Source: CADEDV01 sp964412375 (GTDB taxonomy: Bacteria; Bacteroidota; Bacteroidia; Chitinophagales; Chitinophagaceae). Taken from it: a stretch of DNA of 64,000 nt. The stretch lies in NCBI GenBank assembly GCA_964412375.1, contig CAYPOD010000001.1, forward strand, positions 62,001-126,000. The letters are read 5' to 3'. Positions 7,901-16,373 of this stretch are shown here, in pieces. The notes below the pieces were generated by a model, which was not told the origin of the DNA, did not search any database, and saw nothing but the letters and a program-made list of their open reading frames with translations. Numbering within the stretch: position 1 is the first letter of the stretch; each line of letters opens with the position of its first letter. The position numbers and the translations under genes were made by a program.

Positions 7901-8366
7901 GCCCCTTTATAAAGTCAGCCAGCAACTTCATTCGGAAAAAAAGATTACTCAGCATCAGCGACACATTATTTTTTGCTTTTGCAACACTTCCACCATTCAT
8001 TTTTTTAATATCCTTCAGTTCTTCGATCTTCTCGTCAATCTTATCTACCAGTTTTTCTGCATCCCAGCCAATGTACTTTTTATTCCGGTCGTCAAGAACA
8101 TGATAAGGCTCTATTGTTCCGGCTTTTAATTTTTTAAACTTAAAGTTGTTTTTTATGGCCTCTTTTACGGCTTCATTGCTCAGCATGTCAATCATCACAT
8201 CGGGCTCCACATTGTTCAGGAAAGCATTGTGAAAAATATTAAGGTTGTTCCGCAATTCACGGATCACCTGTTTTTTCAAGGCGTCATTGGTCTTGCTTTC
8301 CTTGTTCAAAAAGATCAGCAGGTCTTTCAGGGGTGAAATTCCCGTTTTTAGCCATTCCCATTGCAT
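7893..8366 (-). CDS. Unrecognised helical cytoplasmic protein
   Basis: A 157-residue, strongly helical, lysine-rich protein without a signal peptide or membrane segment. The N-terminal half (LKDLLIFLNKESKTNDALKK) and the central VDKIDEKIEELKDIKK segment look like helical bundles. No family recognised. Its stop codon falls in decayed rimM copy B. It lies 28 bases downstream of the DinB-superfamily gene on the same strand and may be cotranscribed with it. Confidence 0.65.
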   Translation of the reverse strand: MQWEWLKTGISPLKDLLIFLNKESKTNDALKKQVIRELRNNLNIFHNAFLNNVEPDVMIDMLSNEAVKEAIKNNFKFKKLKAGTIEPYHVLDDRNKKYIGWDAEKLVDKIDEKIEELKDIKKMNGGSVAKAKNNVSLMLSNLFFRMKLLADFIKGPR

Positions 8367-8394
8367 AGGCTAAAATAATCATTGGCCCGGGAAA

Positions 8395-9009
8395 TCAAAC
8401 TGCTTCTTTTCTTCTGCCAGCGCTAACAAGTTTAAAGCTGCTGTTGTCCTGTTTCAGTAAATGCATGACATTGGCAATCTGCACAAAATGCCGTTGCTCA
8501 TGAGCAATCAAAAACCGGAATGTGTCTCCCAGTTTTAGCCTGATAAAACGTGAAATAGAGATGGGTGTGCGGATGGCACCAATATTTTTTGACTTGGCGG
8601 TTTCCAGCAATTCCAGCAGGTAATGCTGTTGCTCTATAAACGTATTCAGGACGGGAAACGCATCCTGCAGCAGGGACGGCCGGTGATTTTTTGGCGCTTT
8701 CATTTTGTTTTTTATGTTTCCTTCTTCTGAAGGACGCATCAGCTTTGTGAAATAAGCACCAAGCCAGCCTGGTTTAAACAAAGTTGTTGTCGGTTTTTCT
8801 TCCTGCAACGATCGTTCAATAGCCAGCAGGTAATATCTTCCATAGCTGTTCAGGTGTTCCAGCACCTGCGTCACACTCCATTTTCCCGGTTCCGGTTGCT
8901 GTAATAATATGCCGGGGTCTTCCATTTTCAATAAAGTGGCATAAGTGATCAACTGGCGGACATCCGCCTGGAGTTGATTTAATAATTCTATACTATTATA
9001 CTTTTTCAT
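8395..9009 (-). CDS. DinB-superfamily (DinB/YfiT-like) protein
   Basis: This 204-residue four-helix-bundle protein has the pattern of the DinB/YfiT metal-dependent superfamily: an early WSVTQVLEHLNSYGRYYL helix (the first His, about residue 53) and a late FLIAHEQRHFVQIANVMHLL helix with paired His residues (about 172-176), which together bind a divalent metal. Members act as thiol-transferases or have unknown roles. It is unrelated to DNA polymerase IV despite the name. A minus-strand TAGGTTTG box at 9026-9033 lies 16 bases before the start. Confidence 0.8.
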   Translation of the reverse strand: MKKYNSIELLNQLQADVRQLITYATLLKMEDPGILLQQPEPGKWSVTQVLEHLNSYGRYYLLAIERSLQEEKPTTTLFKPGWLGAYFTKLMRPSEEGNIKNKMKAPKNHRPSLLQDAFPVLNTFIEQQHYLLELLETAKSKNIGAIRTPISISRFIRLKLGDTFRFLIAHEQRHFVQIANVMHLLKQDNSSFKLVSAGRRKEAV

Positions 9010-9025
9010 GTCTGTAAATTTTACA

Positions 9026-9033
9026 CAAACCTA
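9026..9033 (-). promoter_or_regulatory. -7 box of the DinB-superfamily gene
   Basis: The minus strand reads TAGGTTTG, an exact TAnnTTTG match, 16 bases upstream of the start codon at 9009. Confidence 0.6.
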
Positions 9034-9090
9034 CATGCCGGTTTTCCGGTAAATCTTGGCGAAGACCAAGATTTTTGCATGAAGGCAGGT

Positions 9091-9681
9091 TTATAATCTC
9101 ACAGACCCCAGCAGTTTGCTGAACGTGGTGGCATCCAAACCGAGATAAGAAGCCAGGTATTTATGGGGAATCAGTTGCAGTACATGGGGGCTGCGTTTGA
9201 GCAGGGCCCTGAATTTTTCTTCAGCGCTGAAACATTGCAGTTCTATTTGTCTTTCCAAAACTCCTTTTAAAATAAACCCGGTCAGGTGCAACACCATTCG
9301 TTGAATATTGGGGTATTGGTTCATCAGTTCGTCTATCTGTTTGTAGGTTGTCCGGAGAAACCGGCTTGCCGTTAATGTTTCAAAGAAGAAAGCAGAAGGA
9401 GATTGCGTCAGGAAAGAATCGGCCACACCGGCAAACGAGGGCGGATACATAAAAACGATGGTCGCTTCCTGTTTTTCGCCGCCAATGTAAAAGGCCCGTT
9501 GCACTCCATCCAGCACAAAATAAAGATAGCGTTCTGTTTCACCGGCTGTGGTTAGCACTGTTTTGCGTTTACATTCATACGGCTGCCAGATGGCTGACAA
9601 AGCATCCAGTTCATCCGGTTTTAGCGGGTAGGCTGCGCCGATAAACCGGCGGAATTGCGCTATAGCTGTAAGCTGGTTCAA
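9091..9681 (-). CDS. Crp/Fnr-family transcriptional regulator
   Basis: A 196-residue regulator with an N-terminal cyclic-nucleotide-binding-like beta roll (about residues 20-120; KTVLTTAGETERYLYFVLDG matches the first strands and turn) and a C-terminal helix-turn-helix (IPHKYLASYLGLDATTFSKLLG, about 172-192). It belongs to the short Bacteroidota Crp subgroup with HKYLASYLG in the recognition unit. It lacks the Cys cluster of FNR. It is divergent from dinB (Pol IV), with which it shares a 50-base promoter region. Effector and targets unknown. Confidence 0.88.
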   Translation of the reverse strand: MNQLTAIAQFRRFIGAAYPLKPDELDALSAIWQPYECKRKTVLTTAGETERYLYFVLDGVQRAFYIGGEKQEATIVFMYPPSFAGVADSFLTQSPSAFFFETLTASRFLRTTYKQIDELMNQYPNIQRMVLHLTGFILKGVLERQIELQCFSAEEKFRALLKRSPHVLQLIPHKYLASYLGLDATTFSKLLGSVRL

Positions 9682-9688
9682 TTGATCT

Positions 9689-9696
9689 CAAAGATA
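9689..9696 (-). promoter_or_regulatory. -7 box of the Crp-family gene
   Basis: The minus strand reads TATCTTTG (TAnnTTTG). Only seven bases separate it from the start codon at 9681, so the mRNA would be leaderless or nearly so. Confidence 0.65.
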
Positions 9697-9719
9697 AATC
9701 AGATGGCCTGAAGAAAATT

Positions 9720-9727
9720 TATCTTTG
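9720..9727 (+). promoter_or_regulatory. -7 box of dinB (Pol IV)
   Basis: TATCTTTG ends four bases before the GTG start at 9732, which supports the GTG start and a leaderless transcript. Confidence 0.65.
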
Positions 9728-9731
9728 CCGG

Positions 9732-10940
9732 GTGGATGAACTAAAAAAACATATTGCCCATTTTGACCTTGATTCATTTTTTGTATCAGTAGAAATAAAG
9801 AACAATCCTGCACTTAAAGGAAAGCCCGTATTGGTTGGCGGTTATGAAAGAGGTGTAGTAGCAGCCTGTAGCTATGAAGCAAGAAAGTTTGGCATCCATT
9901 CGGCCATGCCCATGAAAAAAGCGATGCAGTTGTGTCCGCATGCTATTGTCACCAATGCCAGCAGAAGTGACTATAGCAAATACTCAAGATGGGTAACAGA
10001 AATCATCGCTACCAAAGTGCCGTTGTTTGAAAAGGCCAGCATTGATGAGTTTTATATTGACCTGACGGGGATGGATAAGTTTTTTGGCGTGAGTAAATAT
10101 GCCAGGGAACTGCGGCAACATATAATGGATGAAACCGGGCTGCCTATTTCAGGCGGCTTGTCATCAGCAAGGTTCATCAGCAAGATGGCCACCAACGAAG
10201 CCAAACCAAACGGCTTTTTAGAAATCCCGCATGGAAAAGAAAAAGAGTTTCTCTGGCCGCTGGGTATTGAAAAGATAAACGGTGTTGGTAAACAAACGGA
10301 GCAACACTTAAAAAGTTTAGGCATCTATACCATTGAAGATATTGCCAAAACACCAGTCGAACTGATGGAACGCTATGCCGGTAAATGGGGAGAAAGCCTG
10401 TGGCACAAAGCACAGGGTATCGGCAGCGCCGACATCACTACCGACTGGGAACAAAAAAGCATGAGCCATGAAAATACTTTCGACAAGGATTATACAGACA
10501 TTGATTTCTTATATAAAGAACTCGTAAGGCTTACCGAAAAAACCGCCTACTCGCTGCGGGAAGATGAAAAGATGACGGGCTGTGTGACGGTGAAGATCCG
10601 CTATTCCAATTTTGAAACGACATCAAGGCAGGAAACGGTGGATTATACCGCCCTTGATGATGTGCTGATCGCAAAAGTGAAAGACCTGTTCAATAAGACC
10701 TGGCAAAAGGGAAGACCTGTCAGGTTGCTGGGTGTCCGGTTCAGCCACATGATACCTATCACCATGCAGATGAACTTATTTGACAACAACGTTGAGAAAC
10801 TCAATCTCTATAAAGCTGTAGATGATATAAAGGACCGCTTCGGAAGTAAACTGGTGACCAAAGCTGTTACTTCTCATTCAAAAGACAGTGACAATGAGTT
10901 CACCACAAAACATAATAAAAAGAAGAAAGCAGGAGATTAA
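9732..10940 (+). CDS. dinB: DNA polymerase IV
   Basis: A Y-family translesion polymerase of 402 residues. The catalytic residues are visible: HFDLDSFFVSVE (metal-binding Asp12, steric-gate Phe17), the YEARKFGIHSAMP finger motif (about 55-67) and SIDEFYID (Asp105 and Glu106). The helix-hairpin-helix thumb (INGVGKQTEQHLKSLGI, about 182-198) and the little-finger domain (about 240-355) follow. Near the C terminus MQMNLFD resembles a beta-clamp-binding motif (QxxLF). The start is GTG, supported by a TAnnTTTG box four bases upstream. It is divergent from the Crp-family gene; no SOS box was looked for beyond the promoter. Confidence 0.95.
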   Translation: MDELKKHIAHFDLDSFFVSVEIKNNPALKGKPVLVGGYERGVVAACSYEARKFGIHSAMPMKKAMQLCPHAIVTNASRSDYSKYSRWVTEIIATKVPLFEKASIDEFYIDLTGMDKFFGVSKYARELRQHIMDETGLPISGGLSSARFISKMATNEAKPNGFLEIPHGKEKEFLWPLGIEKINGVGKQTEQHLKSLGIYTIEDIAKTPVELMERYAGKWGESLWHKAQGIGSADITTDWEQKSMSHENTFDKDYTDIDFLYKELVRLTEKTAYSLREDEKMTGCVTVKIRYSNFETTSRQETVDYTALDDVLIAKVKDLFNKTWQKGRPVRLLGVRFSHMIPITMQMNLFDNNVEKLNLYKAVDDIKDRFGSKLVTKAVTSHSKDSDNEFTTKHNKKKKAGD

Positions 10941-10950
10941 CCCGCTTTCT

Positions 10951-11496
10951 TTATGCTGATGATAGTAACGAAATAAGTTTTCGCCTGTTTACAGATTGAG
11001 GTAGTTGCAATAAAAGATTTTTATCGTCCGCACCCAGCACAACGTAGGTAAAAGTTATCTCTGAGTCTTCTCCGCCAAACTTAAACTCCGGGTCAACATA
11101 AGAGACTCTTAGTTTAACTCCCTGCTGGTCTTCATCATACTCTCCCATTTCTTCATCCAGCTTATACTTAGCAGTAAAGCTGGTATCTTTTTTAAAAAGC
11201 GTAAGTGTGCTATCTGTTAAAAAATGTAGTTGAAACTTTTTTTGTTCTATCGCAGCTTCTTTTGTATACTTTTCTTTTTCCGTTTCCGCATCAATCCATT
11301 CCATCTCTGTTTTATCATTGATGGTAAGATTTCCGAAAAAACCGGTTTTTTCCGTTGTATATTTCTTTCCCCTGATCAATTCCTTAACTGCTTCTGCATT
11401 GGCTGGTTTACCGGGCAGGGAGTCAGTTGATTTGCCTGAGCAGGCTGCCAATACGGATAACATGAAAATCTTCAACATGGTAAGACGAACATTCAT
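10951..11496 (-). CDS. Small lipoprotein of unknown function
   Basis: The start at 11496 gives a short signal peptide ending in the lipobox LAAC, so the product is an envelope lipoprotein of about 181 residues. An upstream ATG at 11517 would add seven residues. The mature part is rich in Glu, Lys and Thr with a run of beta-strand-like segments (KFQLHFLTDSTLTLFKKD), suggesting a lipocalin-like or other beta domain, but no family is recognised. It converges on dinB with a 10-base gap. Confidence 0.65.
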   Translation of the reverse strand: MNVRLTMLKIFMLSVLAACSGKSTDSLPGKPANAEAVKELIRGKKYTTEKTGFFGNLTINDKTEMEWIDAETEKEKYTKEAAIEQKKFQLHFLTDSTLTLFKKDTSFTAKYKLDEEMGEYDEDQQGVKLRVSYVDPEFKFGGEDSEITFTYVVLGADDKNLLLQLPQSVNRRKLISLLSSA

Positions 11497-11621
11497 AGCT
11501 GAAATTTTAGTTAACAATAAGCTGCAAATAAATAATTTCCGGGTTTATAATGATACCCTGATAGCGGTATTCTGAACATATTAATTGCTATTATATACAA
11601 AACATATAACAGGTGTTTCCC

Positions 11622-11629
11622 TACCTTTG
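11622..11629 (+). promoter_or_regulatory. -7 box of the M20 dipeptidase gene
   Basis: TACCTTTG matches TAnnTTTG exactly, 24 bases before the ATG at 11654, giving a short leader. Confidence 0.6.
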
Positions 11630-11653
11630 CCGCTATTAAAAAAATATACCATT

Positions 11654-13018
11654 ATGCAGGCCTGGAAAGAGTACCATGAAAAAAACAAAGACCGTTTCCT
11701 GGATGAAATGCTGGACCTTCTGCGTATTCCGTCAGTTAGCGCCAAAAGTGAGCATAAAGCGGATATGCTGAAGTGCGCCGAAGCTGTGAAGAAAAGTTTA
11801 CTGGATGCCGGCTGCGATAAAGCAGAAGTGATGCCAACAGGCGGTCATCCCGCAGTGTATGGTGAAAAGATCATTGATCCTTCGAAGCCGACTGTGTTAG
11901 TATATGGCCACTATGATGTGCAGCCGCCGGAGCCACTGGAGCTTTGGCATAGCGGCCCCTTTGACCCGGTAATAAAAAACGGGAAAGTATTTGCCCGTGG
12001 TGCTGCTGATGATAAAGGGCAGTTCTATATGCATGTGAAAGCGCTGGAGATACTCACCAGGACAAACTCTATGACCACCAACATCAAGTTCCTGATTGAA
12101 GGTGAAGAAGAAGTAGGTTCACCCAACCTGGGAGAATTTGTGGCAAAACACAAAGATCTGCTGAAGGCCGATGTGATCCTGATCAGTGATAGTTCCATGC
12201 TGAGCATGGAACATCCTTCATTGGATACCGGTGTCCGCGGTCTAAGCTATATACAGGTGGAAGTGACCGGGGCCAATCGTGACCTGCACAGCGGCACTTA
12301 TGGGGGAGCAGTAGGCAACCCCATTACCATCCTGGCACAAATGATCGCTTCCTGCCATGATGAAAACAATCATATCACCATTCCCGGTTTTTATGATGAT
12401 GTGGTGACGGCGAGCCAGGAAGAAAGAGATCTGATCAATAAGGCCCCTTACGATGAAAAAGAATATATGGAGGAATTAGGCGTAAAAGAATTGTGGGGCG
12501 AAAAAGGATATACCACTTATGAAAGAACCGGAATCCGTCCTACACTTGAAGTGAATGGCATCTGGGGAGGTTATACCGGGGAAGGGGCAAAAACGGTGTT
12601 GCCTTCAAAAGCCTGTGCAAAGATCTCGGCGAGATTAGTGCCCAATCAATCATCTGACAAGATCACAGAAATATTGCTGAATTATTTCAAGTCTATTGCA
12701 CCCGTATGTGTAGAGGTGAAAGCCGAGTTGCACCATGGCGGAGAGCCTTATATGACACCGATTGACAGTAAAGGCTACCAGGCTGCAGCGAAAGCGGTGG
12801 AAACAACTTTTGGCAAAGCCCCGATCCCGGTGCGTGGTGGTGGCAGCATACCCATTTGTTCTATTCTTGAAAAAGAATTAGGTATTAAGATCATTTTTAT
12901 GGGCTTTGGACTGGACAATGACAATCTTCACAGCCCGAATGAAAAATACAATATTGAAAACTATTACAAGGGCATAGAAACGATCCCCTATTTCCATAAA
13001 TATTTTTCGGAAGCCTGA
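11654..13018 (+). CDS. M20-family dipeptidase
   Basis: A zinc-dependent dipeptidase/aminoacylase of the M20 family, probably cytosolic. The metal and catalytic residues are all in place: GHYDV (His86, Asp88), RGAADDKG (bridging Asp119 or Asp120), EGEEEVGS (catalytic Glu151, Glu152), ISDSS (about 177) and FGLDNDNLHSPNE (His426). The dimerisation domain sits in the middle (about 195-345; DLHSGTYGG). The ATG at 11654 is chosen over 11585 because the latter precedes the -7 box. 454 residues is the usual size of the carnosinase-like subgroup. Substrate unknown. Confidence 0.93.
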   Translation: MQAWKEYHEKNKDRFLDEMLDLLRIPSVSAKSEHKADMLKCAEAVKKSLLDAGCDKAEVMPTGGHPAVYGEKIIDPSKPTVLVYGHYDVQPPEPLELWHSGPFDPVIKNGKVFARGAADDKGQFYMHVKALEILTRTNSMTTNIKFLIEGEEEVGSPNLGEFVAKHKDLLKADVILISDSSMLSMEHPSLDTGVRGLSYIQVEVTGANRDLHSGTYGGAVGNPITILAQMIASCHDENNHITIPGFYDDVVTASQEERDLINKAPYDEKEYMEELGVKELWGEKGYTTYERTGIRPTLEVNGIWGGYTGEGAKTVLPSKACAKISARLVPNQSSDKITEILLNYFKSIAPVCVEVKAELHHGGEPYMTPIDSKGYQAAAKAVETTFGKAPIPVRGGGSIPICSILEKELGIKIIFMGFGLDNDNLHSPNEKYNIENYYKGIETIPYFHKYFSEA

Positions 13019-13040
13019 TCATTACTCTTTTACTATTTGG

Positions 13041-13077
13041 AAAGTCAAAAGTTGAACAGGATTTAACTTTTGACTTT
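13041..13077 (+). terminator. Hairpin between the dipeptidase and S4 genes
   Basis: AAAGTCAAAAGTT and AACTTTTGACTTT form a perfect 13-bp, AT-rich stem around an 11-base loop, 22 bases after the dipeptidase stop. The right arm runs straight into the -7 box of the next gene, so termination and initiation elements overlap. Confidence 0.65.
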
Positions 13078-13085
13078 TAATTTTG
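13078..13085 (+). promoter_or_regulatory. -7 box of the S4-domain gene
   Basis: TAATTTTG (TAnnTTTG) ends four bases before the ATG at 13090. Transcription would begin at or next to the start codon, so the message is predicted to be leaderless. Confidence 0.65.
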
Positions 13086-13089
13086 GCTC

Positions 13090-13476
13090 ATGGCTGAAAA
13101 AGAAAAACTCCGCCTCGACAAATATCTCTGGGCCATTCGTCTTTTTAAAACAAGGACACTGGCGGCAGTAGCCTGCGATACCGGTAAAGTGAAATTCAAC
13201 GGTACTGCGGCAAAAGCAGCCAAACAGGTGGCCGTGAATGATGAATACGAAGTGAAAACAGAACACAAACGTTGGCGCATCAAAGTGACAGGCTTGTTGC
13301 ACAAACGGATGAAACATGAAGAAGCGATCAAATTTTATATAGACATCACACCGACTGAAGAAATAGAACGCATTCAATACCAGGCCGCCAGTTTCCACAC
13401 CGGCAAGCGACCCAGCAAGATCGGACGGCCAACCAAAAAAGAAAGAAGAGATCTTGATGATTTCCTGCACGATTGA
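13090..13476 (+). CDS. S4-domain RNA-binding protein (Hsp15-like)
   Basis: A 128-residue protein with an N-terminal S4 RNA-binding fold (about residues 6-70; LRLDKYLWAIRLFKTRTLA and GKVKFNGTAAKAAKQVAVND) and a basic C-terminal extension (GKRPSKIGRPTKKERRDLDDF). It resembles HslR/Hsp15, which binds 50S subunits carrying stalled nascent chains and helps recycling. The S4 call is secure; the Hsp15 role is by family similarity. Confidence 0.88.
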   Translation: MAEKEKLRLDKYLWAIRLFKTRTLAAVACDTGKVKFNGTAAKAAKQVAVNDEYEVKTEHKRWRIKVTGLLHKRMKHEEAIKFYIDITPTEEIERIQYQAASFHTGKRPSKIGRPTKKERRDLDDFLHD

Positions 13477-13482
13477 ACCCGC

Positions 13483-13496
13483 CTGATAAAAATCAG
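13483..13496. promoter_or_regulatory. FNR/CRP-type palindrome (site 1)
   Basis: CTGAT-AAAA-ATCAG is a perfect 14-base palindrome of the FNR/DNR form (NTGAT-N4-ATCAN). Its centre lies 51.5 bases upstream of a -7-like box (TACTTTAG, 13541-13548) for the gene at 13577, the same distance as at site 3 and within one base of site 4. Confidence 0.6.
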
Positions 13497-13576
13497 CCGC
13501 TTCGCCACCATAAGTCAGCCGCCGGACTTCTCCCCAACTCTACTTTAGCAGTTGAAATGACTTTTATGTATTGAAT

Positions 13577-13999
13577 ATGTTCAAGACGATCAGGAATATG
13601 TTATTGCACATTGCCTCCACCCGTTTAATTGGTGATATTCAGAAAGACTTTAACATGGTTTTCCCCTTTCTGAAGCTGGAATTTTACAGGGCAGATGAAA
13701 CACTATCCGGTAGTGGCGCCAAGCGGTTTCTGCCCGGCAAATATGCGGTGCAAAACGCAAGACGCAGCAAACAGGAAGGTGATGTGCTCGTGGATGAGAA
13801 CATGACAGTATCACAACTGGAAAACCAGTTTTTGGCTCTTTTTGGCCTGGGTGTACAGGTGCATCGTAAGTCAGGAAATTTATGGCTTGAAACCACTATG
13901 ACGGACAACTGGACCTTGCAAAAACAGAATGAACATGGCCGGGAGCTATCTACGCCGGACAAATCAATCCAAGAGGGAACTGACGGTGAATATCAGTAA
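13577..13999 (+). CDS. Conserved-looking protein of unknown function, candidate regulon member
   Basis: A 140-residue soluble protein; ATG 13577 is preferred to TTG 13571. The N-terminal helix (MFKTIRNMLLHIAST) is followed by mixed alpha/beta segments. The pattern resembles a compact single domain, but I do not recognise the family. Its 3' end overlaps the last 7 bases of the convergent REC-CRP gene. An FNR/CRP-type palindrome at 13483 with a -7-like box at 13541 suggests that it is controlled together with the N2O and oxidase genes. Function cannot be named. Confidence 0.65.
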   Translation: MFKTIRNMLLHIASTRLIGDIQKDFNMVFPFLKLEFYRADETLSGSGAKRFLPGKYAVQNARRSKQEGDVLVDENMTVSQLENQFLALFGLGVQVHRKSGNLWLETTMTDNWTLQKQNEHGRELSTPDKSIQEGTDGEYQ

Positions 14000-15048
14000 A
14001 GCAGGTTATTCAGTTTTTCAGGATTTACAATACAAATTTTCCCTTCCTTAATTTCTACCAGCTTTTCAGCCTTGAAATCGCTTAAGGTCCTGATTAATGA
14101 TTCAGTAGCAGTGCCGACATAATGCGCAATATCTTCCCTTGATATTTCGATGGGATTGCTGCCTCCGGTTGTATTGAATTTACCATGAATGTCTACCAAT
14201 GCTTTGGCTACCCTTTTCCGCAAAGAGCTATAAGCCAGGTTTAGCAATCTCTCCTCCTTTTCTCTCACATTTTGCGTAATGATGCGGATAAATTTGGCAG
14301 CTACATTGATGTCGCCATAAATCATTTGCAGAAAATCTTCTTTAGGTATCTGCATCACTTCGGCATCCTCCAGCACAACGGTGCTGTCATCGTAATTCTT
14401 GTCTTCTATCAATGCCGGGTAGCCAATAAAATCACCATCGGTGTAAATATCAGTGATATAGTCCTTCCCGTCCTCATGTGTCCGGAAACCTTTTACCTTT
14501 CCCTTCACGAGGTAATAAAGAAAACGGGGTCGTTTTCCTTCCTGGTAAAGCGTTTGCTTTTTGTTGTATGGTTCAATATCATACTGCTCGGCCAGCTGGC
14601 TGATCATGCCTGCATCTTTCACATCTTTTAAGAACTGGCTGATACCCTGCTTCGAGAGGCTATATGGGTGATCCATCACTTCTGCCTTCCTAAGCCGAAC
14701 TTCGATAGCGTTCAGTAACTCTATATCCTCAAAAGGTTTGGTGATATAATCATCGGCGCCCATCTCCATTCCTTTCCTGAAATCGGTTCTCTCTGTTTTG
14801 GCTGTCAGAAAAATAAAAGGAATATGCTGTGCATCCGGATTTTTACGCAATAAATGTAACACCCCGTATCCATCCAGTTCCGGCATCATAATGTCGCATA
14901 CGATCACATCCGGTTTTTCCTTCAATGCCAGGTCCACACCTTTTTTTCCATTTTCCGCCGTATAGGTCTTATACCCGGCCATATCCAGAATTTCAGCTGT
15001 ATTTTCCCGGATATCGGGATTATCATCTATAACTAATACTGATTTCAT
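13993..15048 (-). CDS. Response regulator with REC and CRP/FNR output domains
   Basis: A 351-residue hybrid: an N-terminal receiver (phospho-acceptor Asp52 in CDIMMPELDG, conserved Lys104 in ITKPFED) followed by a CRP-like sensor roll (about 150-265; GKRPRFLYYLVKGKVKG) and a winged helix-turn-helix (about 300-342). The recognition helix TATESLIRTLSDF keeps the Glu and Arg that CRP and FNR use to read the TGA half-site (Glu181/Arg185 in CRP numbering), so DNA of the NTGAN type is a plausible target. It overlaps its partner kinase by four bases (ATGA) and so is translated with it. It is the obvious candidate regulator for the palindromes at 13483, 17828, 18334 and 26361. Confidence 0.92.
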   Translation of the reverse strand: MKSVLVIDDNPDIRENTAEILDMAGYKTYTAENGKKGVDLALKEKPDVIVCDIMMPELDGYGVLHLLRKNPDAQHIPFIFLTAKTERTDFRKGMEMGADDYITKPFEDIELLNAIEVRLRKAEVMDHPYSLSKQGISQFLKDVKDAGMISQLAEQYDIEPYNKKQTLYQEGKRPRFLYYLVKGKVKGFRTHEDGKDYITDIYTDGDFIGYPALIEDKNYDDSTVVLEDAEVMQIPKEDFLQMIYGDINVAAKFIRIITQNVREKEERLLNLAYSSLRKRVAKALVDIHGKFNTTGGSNPIEISREDIAHYVGTATESLIRTLSDFKAEKLVEIKEGKICIVNPEKLNNLLY

Positions 15049-16283
15049 AATGCTGACTCGTTTATTGGGATATTAACAGTAATGATTGTGCCCTCATTAA
15101 GACTACTTTGCAAATGTACACTACCCTTCAGCAAATCAACATATCTCTTCACAATATGCAGTCCGAGCCCTGTGCCCGCAATGTTTACGGCGTTCGCTCC
15201 GCGGAAAAAACTGGAAAATAAATGTTCCTGGTCTTCTTCGGAAATACCGATTCCTTCATCCGTAACGACTATAGTGGCTCCCCCGTTGCTGACGCTGGTT
15301 TCAATGCGAATCTTCCTGCCCTCGTCAGAAAACTTGATGGCATTGGTGACCAGGTTGAAGATGATATTTTTAAGCAGCTTTTTATCAGACTGTATTTCAG
15401 TGTCACCGCTGAATGCAGTGACCAGTTGCTGATCCTTCTTCAGCAGGCCTTTCATTTCGTCGGCAGTTTCCTCAATAAATGATTTCAGGTCAAACCTGCT
15501 GCTATGAGTTATGACTTTGCCCTCATCAAGTTTACCCAGTGATAAAAAATCTTCCAGGATATCATTTAATTGCTTCACAGAATTTCTGATTTTGTCGATA
15601 TGCCGGGACCTTTTGTCCTGTTCCTCTTCCTTTGTATATTTTGCCAGCAGTGACGCCGATGACAAAACAGTACTCAGCGGGGTTCTGAATTCATGTGAAG
15701 CCATTGAAACAAAGCGGCTTTTGATCTCGTTTAACTGCCTTTCTTTATCAAGTGCTTCGCTTAACTCTGATTGTGATCGTTCCAGCCTTTGCAAGGCTTC
15801 CTTCAGGATCATTGTCCGTTCTTCCACTTTCATTTCCAGTTCAGCATTCAGTTTCCTGATCTCGTTACTCACTTTTTCCAGTTCTTTTTGTTGATGCAAC
15901 ATGCTCTGCTCAATCTCCTTGCGTCCTGTAATATCTACTATAAAAGCAATAACAAAAATTTCATTATCACGGTTGTAATGACTCAGGCTCACTTCTACAG
16001 GGATATTATCCCCGTTTTTTTTTCTGCCAAAAAGATCTCTCCCTTGCCCCATAGACCTGTTGGAAGGTTTTTTATAAAACCCTTCTCTCAATTCTTTATG
16101 ATGCGGTTTGATATTTTCCGGAATAAGCACCTCAATAGGTTTGCCGATGATCTCTTCCGGTTCATACCCGAAAATCCGGGTGGCAGCAGGATTCACCAAC
16201 ACTATATTTCCTTTTTTATCCGTAAGAAGGATCCCTTCCGTGGCATTCTCAAACAGCGATGTCATGTGCTCAACATTCAGCAT
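15045..16283 (-). CDS. PAS-domain sensor histidine kinase, FixL-like
   Basis: A soluble 412-residue kinase: one PAS domain (about 7-125), a coiled coil (about 125-188), HisKA with phospho-acceptor His197 (SMASHEFRTPL) and HATPase_c (about 300-410; DEGIGIS and GTGLGLHIVKRYV). There is no membrane segment. In the PAS domain the segment PENIKPHHKELREGFY places His62 where FixL has its heme-ligand His, and GQGRDLFGRK places Arg82 at the FixL O2-sensing Arg. Heme binding is therefore possible but not shown, as many heme-free PAS domains share this motif. Overlaps the REC-CRP gene; the pair could sense O2 or NO for the neighbouring respiratory genes. Confidence 0.9.
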   Translation of the reverse strand: MLNVEHMTSLFENATEGILLTDKKGNIVLVNPAATRIFGYEPEEIIGKPIEVLIPENIKPHHKELREGFYKKPSNRSMGQGRDLFGRKKNGDNIPVEVSLSHYNRDNEIFVIAFIVDITGRKEIEQSMLHQQKELEKVSNEIRKLNAELEMKVEERTMILKEALQRLERSQSELSEALDKERQLNEIKSRFVSMASHEFRTPLSTVLSSASLLAKYTKEEEQDKRSRHIDKIRNSVKQLNDILEDFLSLGKLDEGKVITHSSRFDLKSFIEETADEMKGLLKKDQQLVTAFSGDTEIQSDKKLLKNIIFNLVTNAIKFSDEGRKIRIETSVSNGGATIVVTDEGIGISEEDQEHLFSSFFRGANAVNIAGTGLGLHIVKRYVDLLKGSVHLQSSLNEGTIITVNIPINESAL

Positions 16284-16373
16284 ATGGAATATTTGCTATT
16301 GAAAACTAAAGTAAATATAAGGAACAACCGGAAACCGTATGACTTGAGAAAAGGGTCACATATAGATGGAATA

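Noticed and set aside
8395..9009. Reading the DinB-superfamily gene as DNA polymerase IV
   Set aside because: It has the four-helix metal-binding pattern of YfiT/DinB proteins and no polymerase motifs; polymerase IV is the separate gene at 9732.
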